Assembly: GCA_902582405.1 (NCBI GenBank)
Contig: CACHSA010000008.1
Span: 1 to 60,209 of the forward strand
Length of the DNA stretch: 60,209 nucleotides
Reading direction: 5' to 3'
From: an uncultured Bacteroidota bacterium
Lineage (GTDB): Bacteria; Bacteroidota; Bacteroidia; Flavobacteriales; Flavobacteriaceae
The notes under the pieces are model-generated. The model searched no databases. It saw only the letters and a list, made by a program, of their open reading frames with translations, and was not told where the DNA came from. Positions 42,002 to 50,529 of the stretch are shown in pieces; the first letter of the stretch is position 1, and every line of letters starts with the position of its first letter. A program made the position numbers and the translations under genes.

Positions 42002-42688
42002 CTAAATTTTGTATTCAACTTGTATTGAAGGACTCATTGTAGACGACATAAAAATACTTTTTACATAATTGCCTTTGGTCGAAGACGGTTTTAATTTAAT
42101 AATCGTTTTGATTAATTCATCCGCATTTTCAAATATTTTTTTTGAGTCAAAAGAGACTTTACCTACAGAAGCGTGTATTATCCCTGCCTTCTCTACTTTA
42201 AAATCTATTTTACCACCTTTAATATCCGATACAGCTTTTTTAATATCAATTGTAACTGTACCTGTCTTTGGGTTTGGCATTAATCCTCTAGGTCCTAGTA
42301 TTTTACCTAAAGGCCCAAGTTTTCCCATAACACTTGGAAGTGTTACAATAGCGTCAACCTCAGTCCAACCGCTTTTAATTTTAGCCAAAAATTCCTCAAG
42401 TCCTACATAGTCAGCTCCAGCATCTTTGGCTTCTTTTTCTTTATCAGGGGTAACTAAAGCTAAAACCTTTAGAGTTTTACCTGTACCATGAGGGAGAGTA
42501 ACTGTACCCCTTACCATTTCGTTAGATTTTTTTGGATCAACACCTAATCTTACAGATAGGTCCACAGATGCATCAAAATTTGCAGTAGTAACATTCTTAA
42601 TCAAAGAAGAGGCTTCTTTTAATGAATATTTTTTCGTCGCATCTATTTGTGACATAATCGTCTTTCTTTTGTTTGTTATTTTCAACAT
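42002..42688 (-). CDS. rplA: 50S ribosomal protein L1
   Basis: L1 forms the mobile stalk at the E site. The 228 residues include [40 protein letters not shown] and [21 protein letters not shown] keep the ATG at 42688 ([11 protein letters not shown]), because this length and basic start agree with other flavobacterial L1 proteins; an internal ATG eleven codons later is the alternative. It follows rplK by two bases. Confidence 0.96.
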   Translation of the reverse strand: MLKITNKRKTIMSQIDATKKYSLKEASSLIKNVTTANFDASVDLSVRLGVDPKKSNEMVRGTVTLPHGTGKTLKVLALVTPDKEKEAKDAGADYVGLEEFLAKIKSGWTEVDAIVTLPSVMGKLGPLGKILGPRGLMPNPKTGTVTIDIKKAVSDIKGGKIDFKVEKAGIIHASVGKVSFDSKKIFENADELIKTIIKLKPSSTKGNYVKSIFMSSTMSPSIQVEYKI

Positions 42689-42690
42689 AT

Positions 42691-43134
42691 TTAACTTTTA
42701 GTTGGAAATTCACCTGTAACATTTAATCCCATTGACCTTGCGGTACCAGCGATCATTTTCATTGCTGATTCAACTTTAAAGGCATTTAGATCAACCATTT
42801 TATCTTCTGCAATTTTTTTTATTTGCTCCCACGAAACTGAAGCAACTTTATTTCTATTAGGTTCGGATGATCCCTTTTTAACTTTTGCTGCTTCTAAAAG
42901 CTGGACAGCTGCTGGGGAGGTTTTAATGATAAAGTCAAAAGATTTATCTACATACACTGAAATTTCAACAGGAAGTACCTTACCTTGTTTATCTTGTGTC
43001 CTAGAATTAAATTGCTTACAAAATTCCATAATATTTACCCCCGCGGCTCCAAGTGCTGGGCCAACTGGAGGTGAGGGATTTGCCGCTCCCCCTCTAATCT
43101 GTAATTTCAAAACCTTACTAACCTCTTTAGCCAT
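42691..43134 (-). CDS. rplK: 50S ribosomal protein L11
   Basis: L11 belongs to the GTPase-associated centre and is needed for the stringent response. The 147 residues start [20 protein letters not shown] and contain [20 protein letters not shown] and the C-terminal RNA-binding part ending [15 protein letters not shown]. It lies ten bases after nusG. Confidence 0.98.
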   Translation of the reverse strand: MAKEVSKVLKLQIRGGAANPSPPVGPALGAAGVNIMEFCKQFNSRTQDKQGKVLPVEISVYVDKSFDFIIKTSPAAVQLLEAAKVKKGSSEPNRNKVASVSWEQIKKIAEDKMVDLNAFKVESAMKMIAGTARSMGLNVTGEFPTKS

Positions 43135-43144
43135 TTTAACTTGA

Positions 43145-43696
43145 TTAAATTTTTTCTACTTGCATATAGCTTAACTCTAATGGTGTTTTTCTTCCAAATA
43201 TTTTTACCATTACCTGTAATTTTCTTTTTTCTTCATTAACATTTTCTATCGAACCTGTAAAACCGTTGAATGGACCGTCAACAACTTTAATATTTTCACC
43301 AACAATGTATGGTATGGATATATGTTCCTTAGTTAATTCTAATTCATCAACTTTACCAAGAAGTCTATTAACTTCTAGTGGTCGAAGTGGAACTGGATCA
43401 CCTCCTTTTGTTTCGCCTAAAAACCCAATCACATTTGTAACAGATTTAATTACATGGGGGACTTCTCCTGAAAGATCTGCCTTGATCATTATGTAACCTG
43501 GGTAGTATACTTTTTCTTTGTTAATTTTTTTACCATTTCTGAATTGAACAACCTTTTCTGTGGGTACAATGATTTCTTCCAAATGGCTATCATAACCTAA
43601 TCTATTGATTTCAGATGATATGTAGTCTTTGATTTTTGATTCTTGACCACTTACAGCTCTCACCACGTACCATTTCTTATCTTCAATTTCCGACAT
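43145..43696 (-). CDS. nusG: Transcription termination/antitermination factor NusG
   Basis: NusG binds RNA polymerase and couples it to the ribosome or Rho. The product has the NGN domain ([60 protein letters not shown]) and a C-terminal KOW domain ([20 protein letters not shown]). I choose ATG 43696 ([12 protein letters not shown], 183 residues), five bases after secE; an ATG at 43708 would add four residues and overlap secE by eight bases. Confidence 0.96.
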   Translation of the reverse strand: MSEIEDKKWYVVRAVSGQESKIKDYISSEINRLGYDSHLEEIIVPTEKVVQFRNGKKINKEKVYYPGYIMIKADLSGEVPHVIKSVTNVIGFLGETKGGDPVPLRPLEVNRLLGKVDELELTKEHISIPYIVGENIKVVDGPFNGFTGSIENVNEEKRKLQVMVKIFGRKTPLELSYMQVEKI

Positions 43697-43700
43697 ATTG

Positions 43701-43898
43701 TTATCCATTAATAATGTTTAAATATATTTTAACAATTCTTGATAGAATCGAATCAGCTCCCCATATAGCCAAAGAAAACAAGAGTGAAAAAACTAACACA
43801 ATTAAAACAAGATTTTGTAACTCAGCCCTTGGAGTCCAAGAGACGTTATTTTTAAGCTCTTCGTAAGAGTTTTTTATGTAATTAATAATCGTTGTCAT
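43701..43898 (-). CDS. secE: Preprotein translocase subunit SecE
   Basis: SecE stabilises SecY (gene at 3254-4603) in the inner membrane. The 65-residue protein is the short single-span form: an amphipathic start with YIKNSYEELKNNVSWTPRAE and one hydrophobic segment (LQNLVLIVLVFSLLFSLAIW). It lies between tRNA-Trp and nusG, its standard place in the secE-nusG-rplK arrangement. Confidence 0.96.
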   Translation of the reverse strand: MTTIINYIKNSYEELKNNVSWTPRAELQNLVLIVLVFSLLFSLAIWGADSILSRIVKIYLNIING

Positions 43899-43905
43899 CT
43901 TTATG

Positions 43906-43978
43906 CACGGGTTGAGAGACTCGAACTCCCGACACCTGGTTTTGGAGACCAGTGCTCTACCAACTGAGCTAAACCCGT
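43906..43978 (-). tRNA. trnW: tRNA-Trp (anticodon CCA)
   Basis: The minus strand folds as a complete cloverleaf: acceptor stem ACGGGTT/AACCCGT, D arm GCTC...GAGC, anticodon stem CTGGT/ACCAG with loop CTCCAAA, and T arm GGGAG TTCGAGT CTCTC. The anticodon CCA is at 43945-43943, so the tRNA reads UGG (tryptophan). The discriminator is G; the 3' CCA is not encoded (the genome reads CAT), so it must be added after transcription. It lies between tuf and secE. Confidence 0.95.
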
Positions 43979-44031
43979 TTAAAAATTAAATTAATGTGTA
44001 AAATAACACTTCTAAAATTTAACACACAAAA

Positions 44032-45219
44032 CTAATCAAGTAGTTCTGTAACTTGTCCAGCACCAACTGTTCTACCGCCCTCTCTAATAGCAAACCTAAG
44101 TCCAACATTCAGGGCAATTGGCGATATAAGATCCACTGAAATTGAAACATTATCACCAGGCATTACCATTTCAACCCCATTAGGGAGATTAATATTACCT
44201 GTTACGTCAGTTGTTCTTACATAAAACTGAGGCCTATAGTTGTTATGAAAAGGTGTATGTCTACCACCTTCTTCCTTTTTAAGTATATAGACTTCTGCTT
44301 TAAATTTTGAATGAGGTTTGACAGAACCAGGTTTACAAAGAACCATACCCCGTTTAATATCAGTTTTTTCAATTCCTCTTAAGAGAATTCCAGTATTGTC
44401 ACCAGCTTCCCCACGATCAAGGATTTTTCTAAACATTTCAACACCAGTGATAGTTGATTTAAGTTTCTCTGCGCCCATTCCAATTATATCTATCTCGTCA
44501 CCAGTATTCGCAACTCCTGTTTCGATTCTACCAGTTGCTACAGTCCCACGACCCGTAATTGAAAATACATCTTCAACAGGCATTAAGAAATCCTTATCAA
44601 TATCTCTTTTGGGAAGCTCAATCCAATTATCAACTTCTGACATCAATTTTGTAACTGTTTCAACCCATTTCTGTTCACCATTTAGTGCACCAAGAGCCGA
44701 ACCAAGAATAACTGGTGTATTATCACCATCATATTCGTAAAAAGAAAGTAATTCTCTAACTTCCATTTCTACTAATTCTAGGAGCTCTTCATCGTCAACC
44801 ATGTCAGCCTTATTTAAAAAGACAACAATTCTTGGGACTCCAACTTGCCTTCCAAGTAATATGTGTTCCCTAGTTTGAGGCATAGGACCGTCAGTTGCAG
44901 CAACTACCAAAATAGCACCGTCCATTTGAGCAGCACCAGTAACCATATTTTTCACATAGTCAGCATGTCCAGGACAATCGACGTGCGCATAGTGTCGATT
45001 ATCAGTTTGATATTCAACATGAGAAGTATTAATTGTTATACCACGTTCTTTTTCTTCAGGAGCATTATCTATTTGGTCAAAGCTTTGAGCCTCAGATAGT
45101 CCTGCATCTGCTAAAACTTTAGTAATAGCAGCCGTTAGTGTGGTTTTACCGTGATCTACGTGGCCAATCGTACCAATATTTAAGTGGGGTTTTGACCGAT
45201 CGAAATTTTCTTTAGCCAT
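44032..45219 (-). CDS. tuf: Translation elongation factor Tu
   Basis: EF-Tu delivers aminoacyl-tRNA to the ribosome. I use ATG 45219 ([20 protein letters not shown]), giving 395 residues; the open frame continues 36 bases upstream through the promoter region. GTPase motifs are [30 protein letters not shown] and NKADMVDD; domains II and III are complete ([18 protein letters not shown] at the end). It is the first gene of the tuf-trnW-secE-nusG-rplKAJL-rpoBC unit and is the only tuf in the window. Confidence 0.98.
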   Translation of the reverse strand: MAKENFDRSKPHLNIGTIGHVDHGKTTLTAAITKVLADAGLSEAQSFDQIDNAPEEKERGITINTSHVEYQTDNRHYAHVDCPGHADYVKNMVTGAAQMDGAILVVAATDGPMPQTREHILLGRQVGVPRIVVFLNKADMVDDEELLELVEMEVRELLSFYEYDGDNTPVILGSALGALNGEQKWVETVTKLMSEVDNWIELPKRDIDKDFLMPVEDVFSITGRGTVATGRIETGVANTGDEIDIIGMGAEKLKSTITGVEMFRKILDRGEAGDNTGILLRGIEKTDIKRGMVLCKPGSVKPHSKFKAEVYILKKEEGGRHTPFHNNYRPQFYVRTTDVTGNINLPNGVEMVMPGDNVSISVDLISPIALNVGLRFAIREGGRTVGAGQVTELLD

Positions 45220-45252
45220 ATTTATAAGGTTTTGAAATTGTTTTAAGAGGTG

Positions 45253-45260
45253 CAAATTTA
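45253..45260 (-). promoter_or_regulatory. Predicted -7 promoter box of the tuf-rpoBC operon
   Basis: The minus strand reads TAAATTTG followed by CACC, identical over ten bases (TAAATTTGCA) to the box before rpsL. It is 33 bases upstream of the tuf ATG. The location inside the longer open frame supports the start chosen for tuf. No convincing -33 element is visible. Confidence 0.65.
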
Positions 45261-45380
45261 CAAAATTTTATAATTAGTATGCCATATTTAAACAATTTTT
45301 TTTATAATTTTTGACAAAAAATTTAAATAGTATTTGACTAAAATTTTTTTTTAAAATATTTGTTCATAAAACTGAACTTT

Positions 45381-46235
45381 TCATTTCAATATTCTTGCCA
45401 AACCCTCTTGTACGACAGTAGCAACTAATAATCCCTTTCTATCATAAATATATCCAGTTCCAAGACACCTAGAACCCGATATATTAGGACTTCTCATTGA
45501 ATACATGAGCCATTCGTTAACATCAAATTTTCTATGAAACCACATAGCATGGTCTAAGCTAGCTGTCTGCACAGGATCATTGTATTTATCATAGAAATGA
45601 CTTATCACAGACATTATAAGTAAGTCATAATCAACTGCATACGCTAAAAATTCACACTGCTGGTTTCTACAAAGTTTTGTTTTATTTTTTAATCTGAACC
45701 ATATATTTCTAGTACTTTTATAATCAATTGACTTATCGTAATCAATTTCAGGTCTAAATTCGAAAGCAAATGGATGACGAGATAATAAATATTTTTTTAT
45801 CTGAGTAGGTATAGCCTTGGCCTGTTTTAAAAGCTCGATGTCTGATTTAAGACTTTCAGGTTTGCATGATGCTGGTGATCTTTCATATTGGTCCAGCCCA
45901 TTTTCATCTATTTGAAATGAAGCGCTTAGCACGAAAATAGCTTTTCCTTTTTGATAAGCCGTAACTCTTCTAGTATTAAAGCTTCTTCCGTCTCTTAAAT
46001 TTTCAACTTTAAATTCAATTGGGACTTCGATATTACCAGCTAATATAAAATAACCGTGAAGGGAATGAACAAACCTCTCATTTGTTATTGTTTGATTTGC
46101 AGCATGTAATGATTGCGCCAAAACCTGGCCGCCATAAACTCTTTTCCAAAACGTTTTGTAATTTTTGCCAATAAAAGTAAAAGCATCTACTCTTTTTAAA
46201 GATAATAAATCTGAAAGGCCATAAGAATTTTCCAT
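45381..46235 (-). CDS. tesB: Acyl-CoA thioesterase II
   Basis: It hydrolyses acyl-CoA to free fatty acid and CoA. The 284-residue double hot-dog protein shows RVYGGQVLAQSLHAANQTI, RFVHSLHGYFILAGNIEVPI, LRDGRSFNTRRVTAYQKGKA and the C-terminal ASLDHAMWFHRKFD, with the catalytic aspartate, followed by RKGLLVATVVQEGLARIL. I choose ATG 46235; an in-frame TTG two codons upstream is part of a perfect -7 promoter box, so the mRNA may have almost no leader. The gene is transcribed away from tuf's upstream region toward it. Confidence 0.93.
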   Translation of the reverse strand: MENSYGLSDLLSLKRVDAFTFIGKNYKTFWKRVYGGQVLAQSLHAANQTITNERFVHSLHGYFILAGNIEVPIEFKVENLRDGRSFNTRRVTAYQKGKAIFVLSASFQIDENGLDQYERSPASCKPESLKSDIELLKQAKAIPTQIKKYLLSRHPFAFEFRPEIDYDKSIDYKSTRNIWFRLKNKTKLCRNQQCEFLAYAVDYDLLIMSVISHFYDKYNDPVQTASLDHAMWFHRKFDVNEWLMYSMRSPNISGSRCLGTGYIYDRKGLLVATVVQEGLARILK

Positions 46236-46238
46236 ATC

Positions 46239-46246
46239 CAAATATA
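46239..46246 (-). promoter_or_regulatory. Predicted -7 promoter box of tesB
   Basis: The minus strand reads TATATTTG, a perfect TAnnTTTG match, and the ATG of tesB begins only three bases after it. Transcription would start at or beside the start codon, so translation would be leaderless or nearly so. Confidence 0.5.
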
Positions 46247-46334
46247 CATTGATAAAAAAACTTTTTTTATACTACAGATACAAGATTATTAATGGTTTAT
46301 TTTTTGAGAAACAGAGCCATGATTAAAACTTAAA

Positions 46335-46757
46335 TTAATTTAAACCTATCTGATTCTGATATTGATTTTTTAATTTAATCACTTTTTTAAAAAAAAGTAT
46401 GGTGCTTTTATTTTCAATTAAAACCTTAATGAAGTATTGGTCTTTGTATAATGAATAAATTTTTGATTCACCTTTATAAATAACTAATTTATAGAAGGGT
46501 ATTATCAATCCATAAGTTTCTAGTAATGATCTAAATCTGATTATTAAGCCATTTTTTCTTATTTCAATGTTGCAATAATTAACATTATTGTCCAATCTTA
46601 GTAGTTCTAAGATTTCGTTTGATGCATCTGCTATCACTAACTTATTTGAGCCAATACCTCCTAATTTTAATCTCTCAATAAATGAAAAAGGTCTTCCGAC
46701 AAGTTCTAATAAGACTGTATTAATTTTTTTTGAATTGTATGATAAGTTTTTAATCAT
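46335..46757 (-). CDS. Conserved protein of unknown function
   Basis: A 140-residue soluble-looking protein without signal peptide. I do not recognise a named domain, though I have the impression of similar flavobacterial proteins with a segment like IEIRKNGLIIRFRSLLETYG and IIPFYKLVIYKGESKIYSLY. The C-terminus is basic and hydrophobic (KSTILFFKKVIKLKNQYQNQ). Alternating beta strands suggest a small PH-like or barrel fold, which is a guess. It lies between tesB (same strand, 93 bases apart) and the divergent DoxX-like gene. Confidence 0.7.
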   Translation of the reverse strand: MIKNLSYNSKKINTVLLELVGRPFSFIERLKLGGIGSNKLVIADASNEILELLRLDNNVNYCNIEIRKNGLIIRFRSLLETYGLIIPFYKLVIYKGESKIYSLYKDQYFIKVLIENKSTILFFKKVIKLKNQYQNQIGLN

Positions 46758-46851
46758 ATCGCAATATTAAAAATTTAAATTTTAAATATTTTTGGCTTCT
46801 TATTGTAGTATATTATTGTTACATACATTATTTTTATATTAAATAAGGTTT

Positions 46852-47241
46852 ATGTTAAAAGTTTTATATATATGCGTTTCACTATTCGTTTCTATTTTGG
46901 TTATGAATGTATGGCTATTTCGATTTGATAAAGAGACACCTTACAGAGGAGGTAATGCTAGCAGTATGATTGAAGAGTTTGCTGTGTATGGTCTTGATAC
47001 AAATATGTTGTATTTGATTGGTACTTTAAAAATTATCGCTAGTATAGGCTTGATAATTGGACTTTTTAAAACCAAGATTTCTGTTTACTCGTCGCTTCTA
47101 ATGGCAATTTTGATGACGGGTGCTATATATTTTCATTTTAAAATTTCTGACCCTGCTATTAAATATTTCCCCTCAGTTTTGATGCTTTTTTGCTCCGTTT
47201 TAATTTATCTTTCGTCAAAAAGAATTTTAAAAACAAATTGA
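46852..47241 (+). CDS. DoxX-like family small membrane protein
   Basis: A 129-residue integral membrane protein with four predicted spans: the N-terminal VLYICVSLFVSILVMNVWLF, LYLIGTLKIIASIGLIIGLF, YSSLLMAILMTGAIYFHF and VLMLFCSVLIYLS. This layout and the TLKIIASIGLIIGLF segment fit the DoxX-like superfamily. Function is unknown; members are linked to redox processes in other organisms. The flavin reductase gene follows five bases later, so the two are likely cotranscribed. Confidence 0.75.
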   Translation: MLKVLYICVSLFVSILVMNVWLFRFDKETPYRGGNASSMIEEFAVYGLDTNMLYLIGTLKIIASIGLIIGLFKTKISVYSSLLMAILMTGAIYFHFKISDPAIKYFPSVLMLFCSVLIYLSSKRILKTN

Positions 47242-47246
47242 TATAA

Positions 47247-47861
47247 GTGGATTTCTTCAGTTCTGAAAGTCTAGATTCATTAAACAAAATCTACAGAATA
47301 AATTTAATTAATAGTATTACTGGTTATAAATCTGCCAATTTACTTGGAACTATATCTAAAAAGGGGGTGGAAAATGTGGCAATTTTTAGCTCAGTTACTC
47401 ATCTAGGGAGTAATCCTGCTCTTTTGAGTTTTTTTGTCAGGCCAAATGTTGTTCCTAGAAATACATATAAGAATATTAAGGAAAAGAAAATTTTTACCGT
47501 AAATCATATAAGTAAGGATAAAATAGGTGATGCACATCACACTAGTGCTAAGTACGATGAAGATATATCCGAATTCGATAAAACCTGTTTTCAATCTGAA
47601 TATAAAAATAACTGGAAAGCTCCTTTTGTAAAAGATTCGGCAGTACAGCTAGGGTGTAAATATTTAAATGAATATTACTTAAAGGAAAATGGGTGTTCCA
47701 TGATAGTAGCATCAATTGAAATTATTTTTATAAAGGAGGGTTTATTGCAAAATGATGGATGGGTGGAACTTTCGAAAGGTGATGTTGTAACCGTAAATGG
47801 TTTAGACGCCTACGCATTACCCAAAACTATTAAGAGATTTAAATACGCAAGACCAAAGTAA
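47247..47861 (+). CDS. Flavin reductase family protein
   Basis: A 204-residue protein of the FMN-binding split-barrel class that reduces or binds flavin with NAD(P)H. The recognisable part is INSITGYKSANLLGTISKKG, IFSSVTHLGSNPALLSFFVR and NTYKNIKEKKIFTVNHIS. The start is the GTG at 47247 (MDFFSSESLDSLNKIYRINL); no better start lies downstream. It ends four bases before the convergent fusion gene, with no terminator between them. Substrate unknown. Confidence 0.85.
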   Translation: MDFFSSESLDSLNKIYRINLINSITGYKSANLLGTISKKGVENVAIFSSVTHLGSNPALLSFFVRPNVVPRNTYKNIKEKKIFTVNHISKDKIGDAHHTSAKYDEDISEFDKTCFQSEYKNNWKAPFVKDSAVQLGCKYLNEYYLKENGCSMIVASIEIIFIKEGLLQNDGWVELSKGDVVTVNGLDAYALPKTIKRFKYARPK

Positions 47862-47865
47862 ACAT

Positions 47866-49224
47866 CTACATTTTAATTTTCTCTTTGACAGCTCTAGTCA
47901 AAACCTTGTATCCTTCTTTATTTAGATGAAGGCCGTCCTGAAGGAGAAATTTCGAAGTAACTTTCCCTCTAACCAAAAGTTTATTATAAACGTCAATATA
48001 AACAAGATTAGGGAAATCATTTGCGATTAATTTGACTCCTTCATTTATTTTTTTAATATCTGACAATTTGTTTTTCCTTTCAACAGAAGGTTTGATAGTA
48101 ATATATCCAATATTAGTGTTAGGATATTTCTTATTAATTTTCTCAACAAACTTTTTAATTTTAAAAATTACTTCCTCGGGACTTAAACTTAAATTGAGAT
48201 CATTGCCTCCCAAATAAATTACAATTGCTTTGGGATTTAAAAAGTTTATCAGAAGATTAAAGTTTTTTGATAATGAATCAATGTATGCTCCACCAAATCC
48301 TAGATTAATTACATCTACATCTTTAAAGTCTTCATTTAAAGATTTCCATAATCGAATAGTAGAACTACCGTAAAAAATTATTGGCGCTTCCATCTTTTTG
48401 TTTTCTTCTACTTTAGATAATAGATTTTTGATTTCAAAAGAAAAATCATGGTCGTAAAGTTTCATTTTATTAACCCATGATTTGTATTTTTTATTTAGCT
48501 TACTGCTTTCAATTTCTATATCACTGTTTGAAAGATTTCTCTTATATATGATGGGCTTTTTTATCTCACATTTAAAAATAGATTTTGATGCAAGTTTATC
48601 AAAATTGAGTGTTACAATTGGAACTACAATAGTGGGAATAGATAACTTAGAAAGGAGTTTAAATAAACCTTTTTTAAAAACACCAGGAGATTCTTCAGTT
48701 GAATAGGAAGCTCCCTCAGGACTTAGCACAAGACAATTTCCATTTTTTAAATATTTTGATGCTTTTTCATAAAACTTTTTATTTATACTTTTTACTTGAT
48801 TATCAGTTATATTTTTTGGAATAAAATTTTTAGCATAAACCCTAATATAATCGAGCTTATCATAGTAATTTTTATGAAATTTTTCGTTGGGTAATGAAAG
48901 TCTGGAAACTCTGATTCCTGGATTATTGTAATATCTATCAATAACCATTGAACTAATAAAATGGCTATCTAAAGTTATTTGAAAATTTTCAGCTACTGAA
49001 TAAAGCGGATGATTATTTAAATGATTATAAATAAATATTAAATTTCCTTTACTTGGTAAATTTTCAGAGCCATGAATTTCGTATTTTATTTTAGAGAAAG
49101 CTTCTTGAATTTTTTTTGATGATAACGAACGAATCTCCTCAACGGAATGTGAATTTGACGAATTAATTACAGATTTAAATGCATCCTTGAGAGAACTCAA
49201 AAACAATTCATCAATCTTGTTCAA
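47866..49224 (-). CDS. Fusion protein: PlsC-like acyltransferase domain plus SGNH/GDSL hydrolase domain
   Basis: The 452 residues divide into two parts. Residues about 45-230 resemble glycerol-phosphate acyltransferases: the block IFIYNHLNNHPLYSV (His68 in place of the HX4D histidine, but Pro73 where Asp is expected) and LSPEGASYSTEESPGVFKKG resembling the PEG motif. Residues about 280-450 are a GDSL-like esterase: block I IIFYGSSTIRLW (Ser288 nucleophile), block II NLGFGGA, block III YLGGNDL and block V DGLHLNKEGY (Asp430/His433), all complete. No signal peptide or membrane span is seen. The hydrolase half should be active; activity of the acyltransferase half is uncertain. A role in lipid remodelling or acyl transfer is inference. 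Confidence 0.8.
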   Translation of the reverse strand: MNKIDELFLSSLKDAFKSVINSSNSHSVEEIRSLSSKKIQEAFSKIKYEIHGSENLPSKGNLIFIYNHLNNHPLYSVAENFQITLDSHFISSMVIDRYYNNPGIRVSRLSLPNEKFHKNYYDKLDYIRVYAKNFIPKNITDNQVKSINKKFYEKASKYLKNGNCLVLSPEGASYSTEESPGVFKKGLFKLLSKLSIPTIVVPIVTLNFDKLASKSIFKCEIKKPIIYKRNLSNSDIEIESSKLNKKYKSWVNKMKLYDHDFSFEIKNLLSKVEENKKMEAPIIFYGSSTIRLWKSLNEDFKDVDVINLGFGGAYIDSLSKNFNLLINFLNPKAIVIYLGGNDLNLSLSPEEVIFKIKKFVEKINKKYPNTNIGYITIKPSVERKNKLSDIKKINEGVKLIANDFPNLVYIDVYNKLLVRGKVTSKFLLQDGLHLNKEGYKVLTRAVKEKIKM

Positions 49225-49225
49225 G

Positions 49226-50527
49226 TCACTTAACTTTTAATTCTTTTTTACTATTCCTTACCTTTTGCAAGTATCTTTTCCATAATTTGGTTTGATGACT
49301 TTCCAAGGAAATTTCTCTCCCATCTATGAAAGCATAATCTAATATGTTTGATCGCATATCCAAAGCATCTCCTTTTGAAATGAAAAACGTTGCACTTTTT
49401 CCTACTTTTATTGAACCATAATCTTTATTAATTCCTAAAATTTTGGCTGCATTAAAGGTTATCATACTTAAAGCTTTTTCTTTTTCTACACCATATGCTG
49501 CGAAGCTTCCTGCATAGAAGGGAAGGTTTCTGGAATTCATTCTTTCCATACTTCCACTTACATCTATTGAGACTAAAAGCCCAGAGTCAATTAATTTTTT
49601 TGCATTTAGAAATCTTAGTTTAGGATCTTCATCAATAAAAGAAGGTAAATTGTGGGGGTGCTTCAGCACAACAGGAATTTTATTTTTAATCAATAAGTCA
49701 ATCTGCTTGTAGCTATATATTCCACCGACTAATACAATCTTATTAATTTTCAGCGAACTTAAAAAAGTTATTCCATCTTGAATTTGTTTAGATGAATTTG
49801 CATGAAGAAAAACTATTTCATTGCCATTAAATAAATTTCTCATCGCCTCATATTCGAGATTTATTGGTTTTGGATTTGGTAAATAAGATTTAGAAATTTT
49901 AAAGAAATCTTTAATTTCTTTAACTTTTTTATTGTAGTTTTTATTTTTTTCAATTGTCCTTTTACCAGAACTAACTCTTTTGTATGTGTAAGGTGAAGGC
50001 CAATTTAAATGAATCCCTACATTTTTAAAAATCAGGGCATCTTCCCAATTCCAGGCATCAAGTTGCATTATAGAAGATTTTCCACTTATAACACCTCCTC
50101 TTGGTGTTGTTTGAGTAATAAGAACACCATTCATTCTCATACTCTCTACCACTTTAGACTCAGCATTATAGGCTATAGAAGAGCTAATATGTGGTAAAAA
50201 AGGACCTATTTCATCATAATCTCTAGTAGCCCTTACTGCGTCGATTTCAGCTAAACCTAGAGTTGAATTTAATGCAATCAGTCCTGGATACAAGTGAGCT
50301 CCATTAGTATTGATTGATTTGTCATAATTATTTTCAGGTTTTGTTTCTCCAACGTAATTTATTTTTCCATCGTTAAATCCAACGTATCCCATCTTAATGA
50401 TTGAACCATCTCCTATATGAATGACAGCTTTTTCAATTAACATACTTTCAAATTGACCATTACCTGGAGTTTGCTGTCCAATAATCAGGAATTGAGAAAT
50501 AAAAAAAAGTACAATTGTTTTCTTCAT
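49226..50527 (-). CDS. Secreted amidohydrolase-superfamily protein lacking the HxH motif
   Basis: A 433-residue protein with a signal peptide (MKKTIVLFFISQFLIIGQQ) and the amidohydrolase beta-sandwich plus TIM-barrel pattern (MLIEKAVIHIGDGSIIKMGY; KILGINKDYGSIKVGKSATF near the end). The strand that should read PGLIDxHxH reads YPGLIALNSTLGLAEIDAV, so both first metal histidines and the Asp are replaced. A deacetylase or imidazolonepropionase-like reaction is therefore unlikely without another metal site. It lies two bases after the larger amidohydrolase gene and is probably cotranscribed; the two proteins may form a complex. Confidence 0.85.
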   Translation of the reverse strand: MKKTIVLFFISQFLIIGQQTPGNGQFESMLIEKAVIHIGDGSIIKMGYVGFNDGKINYVGETKPENNYDKSINTNGAHLYPGLIALNSTLGLAEIDAVRATRDYDEIGPFLPHISSSIAYNAESKVVESMRMNGVLITQTTPRGGVISGKSSIMQLDAWNWEDALIFKNVGIHLNWPSPYTYKRVSSGKRTIEKNKNYNKKVKEIKDFFKISKSYLPNPKPINLEYEAMRNLFNGNEIVFLHANSSKQIQDGITFLSSLKINKIVLVGGIYSYKQIDLLIKNKIPVVLKHPHNLPSFIDEDPKLRFLNAKKLIDSGLLVSIDVSGSMERMNSRNLPFYAGSFAAYGVEKEKALSMITFNAAKILGINKDYGSIKVGKSATFFISKGDALDMRSNILDYAFIDGREISLESHQTKLWKRYLQKVRNSKKELKVK

Positions 50528-50529
50528 TT

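Noticed and set aside
45300-45345. Repeated TTTGAC in the tuf upstream region
   Set aside because: Two short copies in A/T-rich sequence with no regular spacing to the promoter; not distinguishable from chance.
46330-46343. Perfect 14-base palindrome TTAAATTAATTTAA
   Set aside because: All A/T in an A/T-rich intergenic region and overlapping a stop codon; expected by chance and too weak to be a terminator.
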